From Stenocarpella maydis (lineage: Eukaryota > Ascomycota > Sordariomycetes > Diaporthales > Diaporthaceae), in NCBI GenBank assembly GCA_002270565.1, contig NQMI01000030.1, positions 310,001 to 374,000 of the forward strand: a stretch of DNA of 64,000 bases, in the 5' to 3' direction. This document shows positions 22,282-32,237 of this stretch, piece after piece. How positions within the stretch are numbered: the first letter of the stretch is position 1; every line of letters starts with the position of its first letter. The position numbers and the translations under genes were made by a program. The notes under the pieces were generated by a model. The model did no database searches. It had not been told where the DNA came from and saw only the letters and a program-made list of their open reading frames with translations.

Positions 22282-24654
22282 ATGGCTGTCCAGCTACGGT
22301 CCTTCCCCTCGCAGTCCTCGGAGGACATGCGGTTAGATGACTACCTAGACGATAAGCTCCAGTCCACAATGGACCTGGACAACCTCGACGAGCTGCTCGC
22401 CAGCGTTGAGGAGCAGCACATCCAGCTCCAGTCCCAGCTCGACGACGCCTCCCATGCCCTCGAGGTCGCCCGCCAATCTGCCGACCAGCGCCAGGCCTCG
22501 CTGCAGAAACAGATAGACGACTTCCAGTCCCTGCAGCGCAGCATCGACGTCCGCCTGCAGATCGTCTCGAGCTCCGACGCCCCGGATGAGGCCATCCGCA
22601 GGCTCGAGGGCCCCATGCATAGGCTGCAGAAGGTGGATCTGGCACATAAGTACCTGCTGTTGCTGCAGGATGTCGAAAACTTGCGTACAGAGGCGCGGAG
22701 CCATCTGCCGAAGAGCCCAAAGGCCGCGCTGGAGCCATACACCAGGTTGAAGCAGCTGGGGCAATACCTGCATGATTTGCAGCCCCAGGCAGACTTTGCT
22801 GCCACGCACTTGGTAGCGCATGTTGCTGAGATTGCCGAGAATCTCTGGGACGAGATGAAGAGGACCATGTGGGCGGAGATGGATGGTATCCTCACCAGGA
22901 GGGGCTGGCCGAAGAAGGTCGATGTTCGATCAGAGATCGACAACGAGTGGAGAGAGTGTTTCGAGAAGCTGGTAGACCTGCAGGTTCCAGAGGTTCTCTA
23001 CTCGGACGGCGTGGTAACGCTGCTTCCCGTCGATGTCATGGCGCAGAACTGGACCAAGGAGTTCCGCTACCACTTCATGAGCGACAAGCCCACGAGCAAG
23101 CCCCACGTCATCGGTACGCATTGTTTCCCATGGATAATTTTCCGTCTGGACGAGTGGGACGACTTCATGCGTGACAACTTTGGGTTCATACTCGCCACGA
23201 AATTCAACGACACGGGGGCGGCCAACAAGATGGTCTACATGGACCCAACGTGTGCGCTGATCACCTCGTTGTTGCCTGTCATCAGGGAGAAGGTCAATTC
23301 TGCTGTCGAAGTCGCCCTGAAGGACCCAGTGTTTCTGAGCAGCTTGATGTCGCAGCTAATGACCTTTGACGATACTCTGCGATCCAGGTTCAACTATGAC
23401 GGAGGCGACCTTGAGCGAGGTTGGGGCGGTCTCACCTCTGAAGTGCTGGACAAACACTTTGACAAGTGGCTTGAGGCAGAGAAGGCTTTTGCTCTAGAGA
23501 GGTACAAGGGCATCATGGCCACGCCAGACGCCGGCCAGATCGACTACGAGTACAACGGGCCTGGAAAGACCAAGCCAACGTACGGTGCTGTCCGCGTCAC
23601 AGATCTCCTTCGCTCCGTGACGACTCAGTACGAGCGGGTCAGGAGGTTCTCCCACAAGCTGTGCTTCTTGATCGAGATCCAGCTGGAAATACTGGACTCG
23701 TACCATGAGCGGCTGACTGGATCCCTAGGCGCCTATAAAGCTATGACCTCCACTGCAGGCAAGATGGTGTATGGGGCAACCAAGGAACAATTGGCGGCCC
23801 TCGAAGGGACCGGGGCACTCGAGGCGCTTTGCAGGGTCTTTGGCAGCACAGACCACGTCGTCAACGCCCTGAAGGACTGGAGCAACGAAGAGTTCTTTGT
23901 GGATCTGTGGGATCGGCTGCAGGCAAGGGCCAACAAGTCCGACGACCAGGGCAACCTCGCGGGCGGAATGAGCCGCGATGAGGTGAAGGGCCGGACATCG
24001 CAGACGGTCGGAACTGGCGAAGACGGCGGGATTCTGTTCGATGAGACGATCAAGGCGTACACAGAGCGGCGGACGGCGGCGCAGGACCTGCTGACCGAGG
24101 CGGTCATCAGGTCGCACGCGGACGCTTTCCGCGCCTACGTCCAGCGGGCGCAGTGGACCGTCATGAGCGAGGACACTGCGCCGATCGACCCGTACCAGCT
24201 GGCCATCACTGCGGAGCTCGACGAGCCGCTGCGCATCATCAAGCGCAACTTTGACTTCCTCGCACGCGCCGTGAGCGCCACCGTGGTGCGCCGCGTCGTC
24301 CGTGGGGCCCTCGACAGCCTGCAGGACATGCTGTGGAGCGACGTCCTGCGCAAGAACAAGTTCACCGCCCTTGGCGCCGCTCAGTTTATGCGAGACCTGC
24401 ACGCCGTGTTCGCCATGGTCGACCGCTATGTCCCCAACGCGTCCGAGGCCATGGCCACGCTCGCGGACGCGGTCAAGCTGCTCAACCTACCGCTGGAGGG
24501 CGGGGAGGGCTTCTTGTCGCTCAGGCAGGCCAGTGACCGCGTGTTTACCGACAATTCGGAGGCGAGGAAGGTGCTGGAGGAGCTAGGCATTGATACGCTC
24601 GAGCCCGGAAACGCGAGGATGATCCTGCAGAGGCGTGTTGAGAACAGTGATTAG
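22282..24654 (+). CDS. RINT1: RINT1/TIP20 family vesicle-tethering protein (Dsl1 complex)
   Basis: A single exon of 790 residues. The start at 22282 has a strong context (CACCATGGC); the frame extends 10 codons upstream but without an ATG. Tip20/RINT1 is a subunit of the Dsl1/NRZ tether on the ER, which captures COPI vesicles returning from the Golgi. Visible features: an N-terminal coiled coil (about residues 30-120, with QLQSQLDDASHALEVARQ), then the RINT1/TIP20 helical-rod domain: EFRYHFMSDKPTSKPH, CFPWIIFRLDEWDDFM, SHKLCFLIEIQLEILDSYHERL, and a C-terminal ARAVSATVVRRVVRGALDSL segment. The length is close to RINT1 (792 aa in human). The GTACGC at 23113 could be read as a donor, but the sequence through it fits the family, so no intron is called. 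Confidence 0.9.
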   Translation: MAVQLRSFPSQSSEDMRLDDYLDDKLQSTMDLDNLDELLASVEEQHIQLQSQLDDASHALEVARQSADQRQASLQKQIDDFQSLQRSIDVRLQIVSSSDAPDEAIRRLEGPMHRLQKVDLAHKYLLLLQDVENLRTEARSHLPKSPKAALEPYTRLKQLGQYLHDLQPQADFAATHLVAHVAEIAENLWDEMKRTMWAEMDGILTRRGWPKKVDVRSEIDNEWRECFEKLVDLQVPEVLYSDGVVTLLPVDVMAQNWTKEFRYHFMSDKPTSKPHVIGTHCFPWIIFRLDEWDDFMRDNFGFILATKFNDTGAANKMVYMDPTCALITSLLPVIREKVNSAVEVALKDPVFLSSLMSQLMTFDDTLRSRFNYDGGDLERGWGGLTSEVLDKHFDKWLEAEKAFALERYKGIMATPDAGQIDYEYNGPGKTKPTYGAVRVTDLLRSVTTQYERVRRFSHKLCFLIEIQLEILDSYHERLTGSLGAYKAMTSTAGKMVYGATKEQLAALEGTGALEALCRVFGSTDHVVNALKDWSNEEFFVDLWDRLQARANKSDDQGNLAGGMSRDEVKGRTSQTVGTGEDGGILFDETIKAYTERRTAAQDLLTEAVIRSHADAFRAYVQRAQWTVMSEDTAPIDPYQLAITAELDEPLRIIKRNFDFLARAVSATVVRRVVRGALDSLQDMLWSDVLRKNKFTALGAAQFMRDLHAVFAMVDRYVPNASEAMATLADAVKLLNLPLEGGEGFLSLRQASDRVFTDNSEARKVLEELGIDTLEPGNARMILQRRVENSD

Positions 24655-24860
24655 ATGCTGATCTAGCCCCCAAAATATCAGGCAATGATGAATCGCCCTC
24701 GTCCCGCCATGTCTATTGCTGTCCTTCAATGTGTCTAGTGTTGAACCGCTGAAGCTTCCTCGATGAAGCCGAATAATCCCGATCCCAGGGGGGTCTTGTT
24801 TTCCCGTCGGCTCCCATAGTTTTGTCAGACACAACGGTCATGATTACTCCGCCCTCGCCC

Positions 24861-26053
24861 CTAGTTGATTGCCCTCATCGTCATCTCCACCACCGCAAAT
24901 GTGCCCGCAGACACAGGCATGGCCCTCAGCAGTGTGGGCCCCAGACCCCTCCAGAACCCACCCATGCCCTCCTTCCTCCACGTCTGCGCGAAGCAGTCCC
25001 GCATGTTCTTGTAGACCTTGTCCTTGCCGAAGCCGTCCGTCTGCATCTTGGACTTGACCACGTCAAAGGGGTAGCTGGAGAGCCAGAGCGCCTCGCCGGC
25101 CAGGCCGCCGTAGAAGGCGACCTTGTAGGCGGGTATGTCCTTGCGGTCGACGCCGTTACGGGCGGCGTCCCGGGCCATGAGCCACTCGAACGAGAGGAAC
25201 CACACCCCGTACGCCTGTGCCTCCCGCAGCAGCGTGACGGCGGAGCCGCGGTAGAGCCCGCCCAGGACGCCTCCCCCCGGCGCGGCGACCAGCCTGCGCA
25301 CGCAGTCCAGCGGGCCCGAGTACAGCCTCGCCGCGCCGTGGGGCTGCGTCTGCAGCCGGATGCGCACGTGCTCGATAGGGCTCGACAGCGCCGTGTTGGC
25401 CACACCCGCGAAGGCACCCGCCGCGTAGTACTGCCCGTAGCCGAGAGGGGCGCCGGGCGCGGCGCCGTGCCCGGCCGTGTTCTGCTCCTCAAAGTAGCGC
25501 CGCGCGGCGTGGAAGCCGCCGAACTGGACCGAGACGCAGGCGCCGATGCCGATGAGCGGTGTGAGGGTGCCCTTGTAGAAGGCTGCCGGGCCCTCGTTCT
25601 TGAGGATGGAGGTTGCTGTTGCCAGGGCGGACTGGTTTGTGGATGATGTTTGCAGGCGGACCTTTACGATATCGAAGGGTTGGCCTTTGTGTTTTTGTCA
25701 GTTGATTGGTCGGTGTCGTATAAGATATCGGCCTCGTCCAGGGGGCCTTGATCATGTCCCTGATGGCCACGCCTCGGATTCACAGCTGGGCACTGGCCCG
25801 CTCGTCCGCCCCCCCCCCCCTAGCTGCTGCTGCTCTCTCATCAAGGCGAGGTGCGTGTGTACGGCTGCATGTGCATGTGCAATGCGACACAGGCCCACTG
25901 AGCCTCAACTCCCAGCTTCACCGTCGAATCGATCTTACCCAGTAGTACCTGCGCAACACCGCCAGCCGCCCCGGAGAAAAGGTCCTTTGCCGTCTGCATC
26001 GCGCCCCCCTGCGGGTGAGGGTGAGCCTCCAGGTCCGCGGCAGAGTCGGCCAT
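24861..26053 (-). CDS. YMC1: Mitochondrial inner-membrane carrier, YMC1/YMC2 type
   Basis: Exon 1, 26053-25939, and exon 2, 25684-24861, give 312 residues. The intron is unusually long for this window (254 nt, GTAAGA ... AAAG) and joins QVLLG to QPFDIVKVRLQTSS. Three carrier repeats are visible with the PX[D/E]XX[K/R] signatures: QPFDIVKVRLQ, SPIEHVRIRLQ and YPFDVVKSKMQ. Between them, FYKGTLTPLIGIGACVSVQFG and RKDIPAYK are nearly identical in pattern to yeast Ymc1. Ymc1 and Ymc2 belong to the mitochondrial carrier family and have been linked to glutamate/glycine-related transport and oleate respiration. The exact substrate here is not readable. Its 3' end lies 206 bp from that of RINT1 (convergent). 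The N-terminal DLEAHPHPQ segment also matches Ymc1 in style. Confidence 0.88.
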
Positions 26054-28318
26054 CTTGAGAGAGCGCCCGCTTGTTGCTTGCTGCTGTCCCACCCGCGCGC
26101 TGTCGGCTCTTCTTGTCGGCCTGGGCGTTGTAAATAGGGTGTCCTGCGGCGTTTTTGGACGGGGGCGAGCGACAAACGTTCAGGAAATCAGGGCGGGAGG
26201 AGGAAGCGTATGTGAGATACAGGATGGTGAGTGCAAGATAAGTAGAATGGCTGAACGCAGGTCGCCCAGATATTTCGGGTCTTGTACACGCAGGCCGACA
26301 CCGGTGCCGGGGAAGCCCCAAGCACCTGCAGCAAGGGACCTGCCCCGGGCCCTTGTCCCGGATTGCGTGCTTACAGAATTCATTTGCAGCAGCATTCATT
26401 GGCACTGATACGCTAGACAGACACACAGACACAGACTCAGGCGTATCTACAGTGCAGACAACACACGTTAAACTTTTATGGGGCCCACGAGGCTACAATT
26501 CGATTTGGCACTTATTCACCTGCGTGCCCCCATCGCATGTACTCCAAACCCACTTTGTTTGGGCTGAACGGAAATTTACCCAGATTCGTAGTGAAGAAAT
26601 TTATCAAGTCATCCGCAGGTTCCAGTACCTCCCGCCATGGAACGTACTTGAACCATTGATGTGATCAAATTTTATCATTTCATCATGGGTCAAAACCATT
26701 TTCCAAAACTTGGAGCTGGACCTTGGGGCGATTATTCGACGTATCGCTTCTGTAATGAGTTTAGATATTAAGACCTACAGGAACGTATGTTACGTTGTTA
26801 TATCGCGGGAGACAGGGTAGAATCCATAGACCCTAGCCCCACCCTAGACCCTCAACAACCACTCCTAAAACACATATATCTATATCATTAAGACATACAA
26901 CTCTGATGTCTATACCTAAGTCTGTCACGAATGACCAGGGAGACTCCTAGTAGATAATACTTTCGAGTTGATTATGGCCGTAATAAGAGTAATGTACTAC
27001 CTAGCCAGTGTAATCCCTGATTGCAAATGCTAATAGGCGGTTTCTCTCAAATACTTCAGAGGGGACGGGGGAAACCAAATTGCAGTTGAATTCAATATTG
27101 TGAGTGACGCGATTGATTTGATATCTGATCCACGCCGCACTGTCCCGGATTATTTCAAGCAAATGACTTTCGCAACTCACCACCAATCACCACCCCTATC
27201 CATGGATCCCAACCATCCCACGCCACGACTCAGAGACGGCCTTCTGATCTGGGAAGGAAAAAAAAGAAGGCAAGAAAGAAAAAAAAACCGTGGGCTTGAA
27301 ATTACCCTTTGTCTCGAGTATATACTAGGTGTTTCTTCAGTTCTATTCAAGGAAGATGCCCATGCATCTGGCAGTCTCCATTACGGACGCATTTCCAGAT
27401 GACACACACTTGAAGCCAGCGGAGATATTGGAAGCATGGCACCTGGGTTTCAAATCGCCTATAGACTTTGCACTCAAAATGGCTTGGTTGCTCCCGGTGG
27501 CTCGATCCAGAATGGGCGCAATTCTCTCTAGATTGAGCTTGCAGAACTGTCAAGCCAGGACCGAGATGCAGAGAATCTGAGCAGTAATACGGTATAGATT
27601 ATCGAGTATTACTTTCAATGTCCATGTAGAATCAAGGTCAGTTTCTTCATCAATCTGAGTGTTGAGCTGCCGTTGATTAAGTCATTCCATATCTCCTTTG
27701 CTGCACGAAATAGGATGGATGCTTCTTCTTTTGGCTACCTAGGTATTCTGGTGAATAATAGCATACTGCACAGTATTTGTATAGGTTACAACCCAAGTGT
27801 GAATTTCTCCCTCCTGAGGTCAGGCTGTACAGCTATGTCTAATCTATGAACTGTCCGAAACTGGCAAGGCTTCACGCAGGTAGATGCGCGCGCTACAACA
27901 GCTGATGGGCAATGCCCATTGTCCTAAATTGGAGGACGTAAACTCAGACGGTATCACACGTAGTCTCACACAGCCAGATCGACGTGTACACAACAACTAT
28001 GGGAACGAGCCTGCCATCTGCCTGCCTGAATGCCGCTATGGCCTGGCCCAGACCAGTCCAAATACTCAGTCTACCCTCCGAGGCTTACGATGCCCCAAAG
28101 TCAGAAACCCGGGCTTTGCATATACTTCACAAACACCGGTTGAAAACAATGCATGGGGACTTTGAAGCGAAGAAGAATCCGCAAACCCCAAAACACACGT
28201 TCGGCGCTCTCGAGGACCTCCATTACACAGCTGAGCCGGGGAGGTCCTACAATCAGGACAGGCTTATTGCGCCTTATTTGCTTCGAGAGGGATGTGAAGG
28301 CAAGTCACGCCAGCACAC
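26054..28318. other. Gene-poor stretch upstream of YMC1
   Basis: 2.3 kb. It should hold the YMC1 promoter near 26.1 kb. The part from about 26650 to 27900 is AT-richer than the coding DNA, with A-runs at 27259-27288. The ORFs here are short and unrecognisable. Confidence 0.45.
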
Positions 28319-28990
28319 GTGATATCATTCAGGACAGACATGACGTCGCGGAGAGCGGCCGAGAAAACGAACTCAATAAGCTTACCACACCACCTCACCC
28401 AGTGCATTGTCCAGGGTGGAGGCGGCGACTGGCATGTAGAGGCCCAGAACATCGCTTCGATATACCTCAACGCCATAGTCACCATCGCTGCTGTCGACGG
28501 CACGAAACTCAGCCTCGCCTCGTCACTAAAGCCAGGTCTTCACGACGAGGCACCTCTACGGTCATCCTTGTCGAAGATCAAGAAGTCATCTGCGGTGGGA
28601 AACGGGTCGCCATCTCGACAATTCTGATCCGCAGGAGGCCACCCTTCTGTTGTTAATAGAAGGCGGTTACGCCGATTTGCTCAAGGCCCGTTACTTCCTC
28701 GTGCTTGAACTAAAGGAGAAGACTGTGCAGATTTCGTCTGCGGACTGAGGATATTTCTCCTTGGATGCTCTCACAACGGCGTATCGACGGCTTGGTATCT
28801 GCACTTTCGAGAGTCGGGTGATCTGCCTAAGGCCAGCGGGCCATTCTACCTCTGCTCTTGATTCTTGCCCCTGCCTGGGCGTGAGGATCACCGCGAATAT
28901 CGTCCGAGACGAGTAATTACAATTTGGCGCATTCACGACATCAAACAAAAAGCACCATTCGCATTTGTGCAGGCCTTGTGGTGACTGGCA
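28319..28990 (+). pseudogene. HET-domain (heterokaryon incompatibility) gene relic
   Basis: The plus-strand frame at 28319-28627 reads QCIVQGGGGDWHVEAQNIAS then IYLNAIVTIAAVDG. This corresponds to the HET-domain core 'LCIIQ---DW--EA--M--IY-NA-VTIAA'. The preceding YLWIDSL motif and the earlier part of the domain are not recognisable, and the frame stops after about 100 codons. Downstream, 28660-28800, another frame has a coding-like stretch (LLKARYFLVLELKEKTVQIS, stop, GYFSLDALTTAYRRLGI) that could be the decayed C-terminal region. HET proteins trigger cell death on fusion of unlike hyphae. This copy cannot work as read. Confidence 0.6.
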
Positions 28991-29283
28991 TAGTCTCTAC
29001 CCAGACCGAGGGGACTTTGTAGCCGGACTTACAGTCGTGAGGGCCGTTTTGATTTGGTAGCCGATCCCGCTCCATACAGCCGTGATTATTCCCCATGGTC
29101 TTCTTGAGGCCCAAGCACTCTGTTGTGTGGATTCTCAGGCTCGCCGGTCCGGCAAATCTGACATCCAGCACCCAGCCCCGGACTCATCACCCACACGTGC
29201 TCCGCGAAGACCGTTGATAGTCCTTTTGTAGCGGCTGCTTCTGGCTATTGGCGGCTTTCATAAATACACCATAGTAGATGGAA

Positions 29284-29299
29284 NNNNNNNNNNNNNNNN
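29284..29299. other. Assembly gap (16 N)
   Basis: Sixteen ambiguous bases. The real distance and content across this point are unknown. It lies between the HET relic and the 3' end of COG3. Confidence 1.
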
Positions 29300-29330
29300 A
29301 TATTACCCAGCCCCGGCTATTCATGCCCGC

Positions 29331-31705
29331 CTACTTCTTGAACGACTGCACGTGAAGCTGGATAGCCTCGTTCAGCTTCCCGACCACCTCAGGCTGGTTG
29401 CTGAAGGCGGTCTGCAGCATCTCCCCGAGGTCCCTCTCGACCTTTGCCAGGTTCTTCCCTCCCGTCTTCCGGGCGCGCGAGTCGTCGAGCAGCGTCGCCC
29501 AGCGGTGCGTGAAGGCGCCGATGGCCCGCCGGAGCAGGTCGTCCAGCTGCTCGCTCGCGTCGCCGCTGTCCACGGTGGCGGAGGCGGTGTTTGCCGGTGC
29601 CGCCTGCGCGATGGCGGCGGCGGCGGCCCCGCCCACACGCGACGACAGGAACGACGCTGCGCCGGGTATGAAGCTGCTGACGTAGCCTACGAGGTTCTGC
29701 GGCGTGATGTTGTTCCAGATCTGGGAGAAGTACTGCATCCCCGGGTCCTGGTTGCGCACGTCGCCTATCTCGAGGGAGACGAGCTCGTTCTTGAGGATCA
29801 GCAGGTTCTTGATCATGAAGAGGTCTGGGTCGGTCCCGGCCTTGTTTGTCTTGATGCGGGCCTCGGCGCGTTGCAGGACTTGGATCGTCTCTTTTACGAT
29901 CTTGAACACCACAGGGCTATTTCGTTGCTGTTGTGCTGTCAGGTATAGAACGATGGGACTTACGGAGGGTGTATACTCACGCATCGCTCCTTCGGCATGG
30001 ACTGGTCAAACATGACCAACAGCTCCAGGGCTCGTTTCACTGGCGGGTAGGCGTTCGACGATGCGACTCCGCCAACTACTGGGCCGATCTTCAGCGCATC
30101 CGGCAGAACGGTGACCTTGGATATGGACTTGGCAATCTCCGCTTCGAAGGCAGTATCTGTAAACACCCAGAGGTGCTCCGCCAGCAAGCGTGCCGCGAGC
30201 TCCTGGCAGTGTCTTGAAAATGCAGACTCCTCCTCCTCGTAGTCTGAGACCAGATACTCGTGGGTGATCCATCCGAGAATATTACAGATGGTCTGCAGTT
30301 CGGCCCCCTGTAGTGCCGATTGCAAGCTGTTCGCGATGGGGACAACGTTGGTGGCGTTGACCATGACCCTCTGGTGCGACTTAAGCGTCACAAAGGCAGA
30401 CGTTGGGTCTGTGCTGTAGTGAGGCTCGACAGCAAAGATCTTTGCGAAGAGCATAGCTTCGTTGTAAGACCTCTCGAAGCATTGTTTGACATAGTTCCTC
30501 GACGCGGTCTCGATGGAGGCATCCTTGGCCTCTTTTTTGAACGTGTTCAGATCGTGCTGGATAATAGGTTTGAGGTCGCGGTCGCGTGCCGCAATATACG
30601 CTTGGAAGATATTGTTTGCAGTGTTGGAGTATATCTCGGAGTTTGTGCCTGACAGGGCGTTGCCATCCGGGTCGTATGCCTGGTGCACGACCTTTTGCAC
30701 ATTGGGGATTAGATAATACGTGTCCTCGAGCATCATCTCCTCGAACCGGCCGTATGCAAGCGCATGCCGCGCTGACTCGGACTGTGTTGCGGCAATCTGC
30801 CTTGATATATCAGATGAGACCCGTTCCAGCCGGGCTTCAAGGCCGACTTCAAGCAGGTGCAGGGCCTTGGTTAATAGAGACTGGTACCGCGCGAGATAGG
30901 ACTCGGAGTCCCGATATGAGGTGTGTTTCTCCATAAATGCGATGCAGGCGTCAAGGTTCTCCAGCACCTCCCCGAATGACTCGTCCTCGACCAAGCGACC
31001 TGCCCCAGGCGCGTTCAACCGCCGGCTGACGGTGTCGATGTAGGCGTAGTAGTGAAGGTCTGTACCGACCTCGTCGGCCAGCTTCTGCAGCCGCCGCTGC
31101 TCGGATAGCAGGTCCTCGCACTGGGCCTGGAAGGATGTCGTCTGCTCCTCCACGCCGCGGAAAGATTCCGAGAGGGAGGCCAGAAGCTCCAGGGCGCTGT
31201 TTGTGTCTTGTATCAGGGTGTCGAGGTGCCTCTCGGTCATGGAAAGCTGCTCCCCGTACAGCGTGTATTCGTGCTGGGCTGCATCCAGCAGCTCATCCTG
31301 GTACGCGTCCAGCAGGATGTCGTCGTCGTCACCTATGACGGATTCGATGCCAGGCAATGCCAATGCATCCAGGTTCTTGTCCTGTTTCCTCCTTGTCCAT
31401 CTGCTCGGCCTCTTCTGTGGGGCATCATGGTCTTTGAGACCAGCGCGTACGATGGCATGGAAATCGGAAAAGGACTGGGCACGCCGTGACAGGTCTGGCT
31501 CGAGAGGCGAGTCGTCATCCTCCTCCTCCAACAGCTCCTCAAGGTCCTCTACGCCCCCGCTGGTGGCATTTGTCCCATTCGGCTGCTGGAGCAGGGTGCT
31601 GCTCCTCCGGCGGTGGGTATAGCTCTGGGATGGGGCCCTCTTGTGCTGCTGTGCCTGTGGTTGTTGGAAATCTAGTATCGAGTTGTACCACGAGTCCTCG
31701 TACAT
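29331..31705 (-). CDS. COG3: Conserved oligomeric Golgi complex subunit 3 (Sec34)
   Basis: Exon 1, 31705-29981, and exon 2, 29927-29331, are joined through a 53-nt intron (GTGAGT ... AACAG) in phase 0 (MPKERC|QRNSPV), giving 773 residues. COG tethers retrograde vesicles within the Golgi. Cog3 is in lobe A and is essential in yeast. Visible features: an acidic N-terminal region (LEELLEEEDDD), then the Sec34 domain at about residues 150-300 with a coiled coil (LSMTERHLDTLIQDTNSALELLASL and CEDLLSEQRRLQKLADEV, parts quoted), LNAPG and DESFGEVLENLDACIAFM. The C-terminal helical region contains DPDLFMIKNLLILKNELV, which matches the human 'GQLFLIKHLLILREQI'. The start MYEDSWYNSIL at 31705 is the first family-like Met; the frame continues upstream without conservation. 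Confidence 0.92.
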
Positions 31706-32237
31706 TTTGGATCGGTCGAGGCACGGCAGCAGGGCCGTGGAGCTTGCGGCTAGGCCTAGCAATCGGAAAAGGGGCGGCGCGACTAGGGACGAGAGGCAAG
31801 GCGGCACCACACCAGTTTGTTGTGCTGGCCTCGCAGGTCCCAATCGGTATGATATGGTACCTGGGTATAGTAGCTCCCGTGTGCTGCCAGATTGCAAGCC
31901 CAGGCCCGCACATCGGCGTGGGGGTCTCTTAGCGCAAGGACCCGGAGGGCCCCCTGCCTCCCTGGCGGGGGGGCACGGAAGCTGGTGTGGGGCTGCTGCT
32001 GACAACACTGAAGCCCTGACAGGGGCCAGGGGTCAAGCTCTTGCAGGCTCAGGGCTCCTCGTGCATTCTTCCATACAGGGCTTGAGCTTTACTAAGGTTA
32101 AACGGCCTGCGGCGGACATGACCTCACCACTCCAGAGCCTCCATTTCTAGCCATGTACTAGGTGGCAATTGTCAACTGTCCGAGATCAATATTGGCTCGC
32201 ATACGACAGGGCCAACCACCCCAGCTTCCGGCCAACA
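31706..32237. promoter_or_regulatory. Shared divergent promoter of COG3 and FMP25
   Basis: Only 532 bp separate the two start codons, so both genes must be driven from here. It is GC-rich with no clear TATA box and contains a two-codon upstream ORF on the FMP25 side. Confidence 0.5.
32153..32161 (+). promoter_or_regulatory. Minimal upstream ORF before FMP25 (ATG TAC TAG)
   Basis: An ATG immediately followed by one sense codon and TAG lies 76 bases before the FMP25 start. Its context GCCATGT is moderate. Whether it is transcribed depends on the unknown mRNA start. Confidence 0.4.

Noticed and set aside
23113..23170. Possible intron donor GTACGC inside RINT1
   Set aside because: The sequence read straight through (CFPWIIFRLDEWDDFM) fits the RINT1 family, so it is exon.
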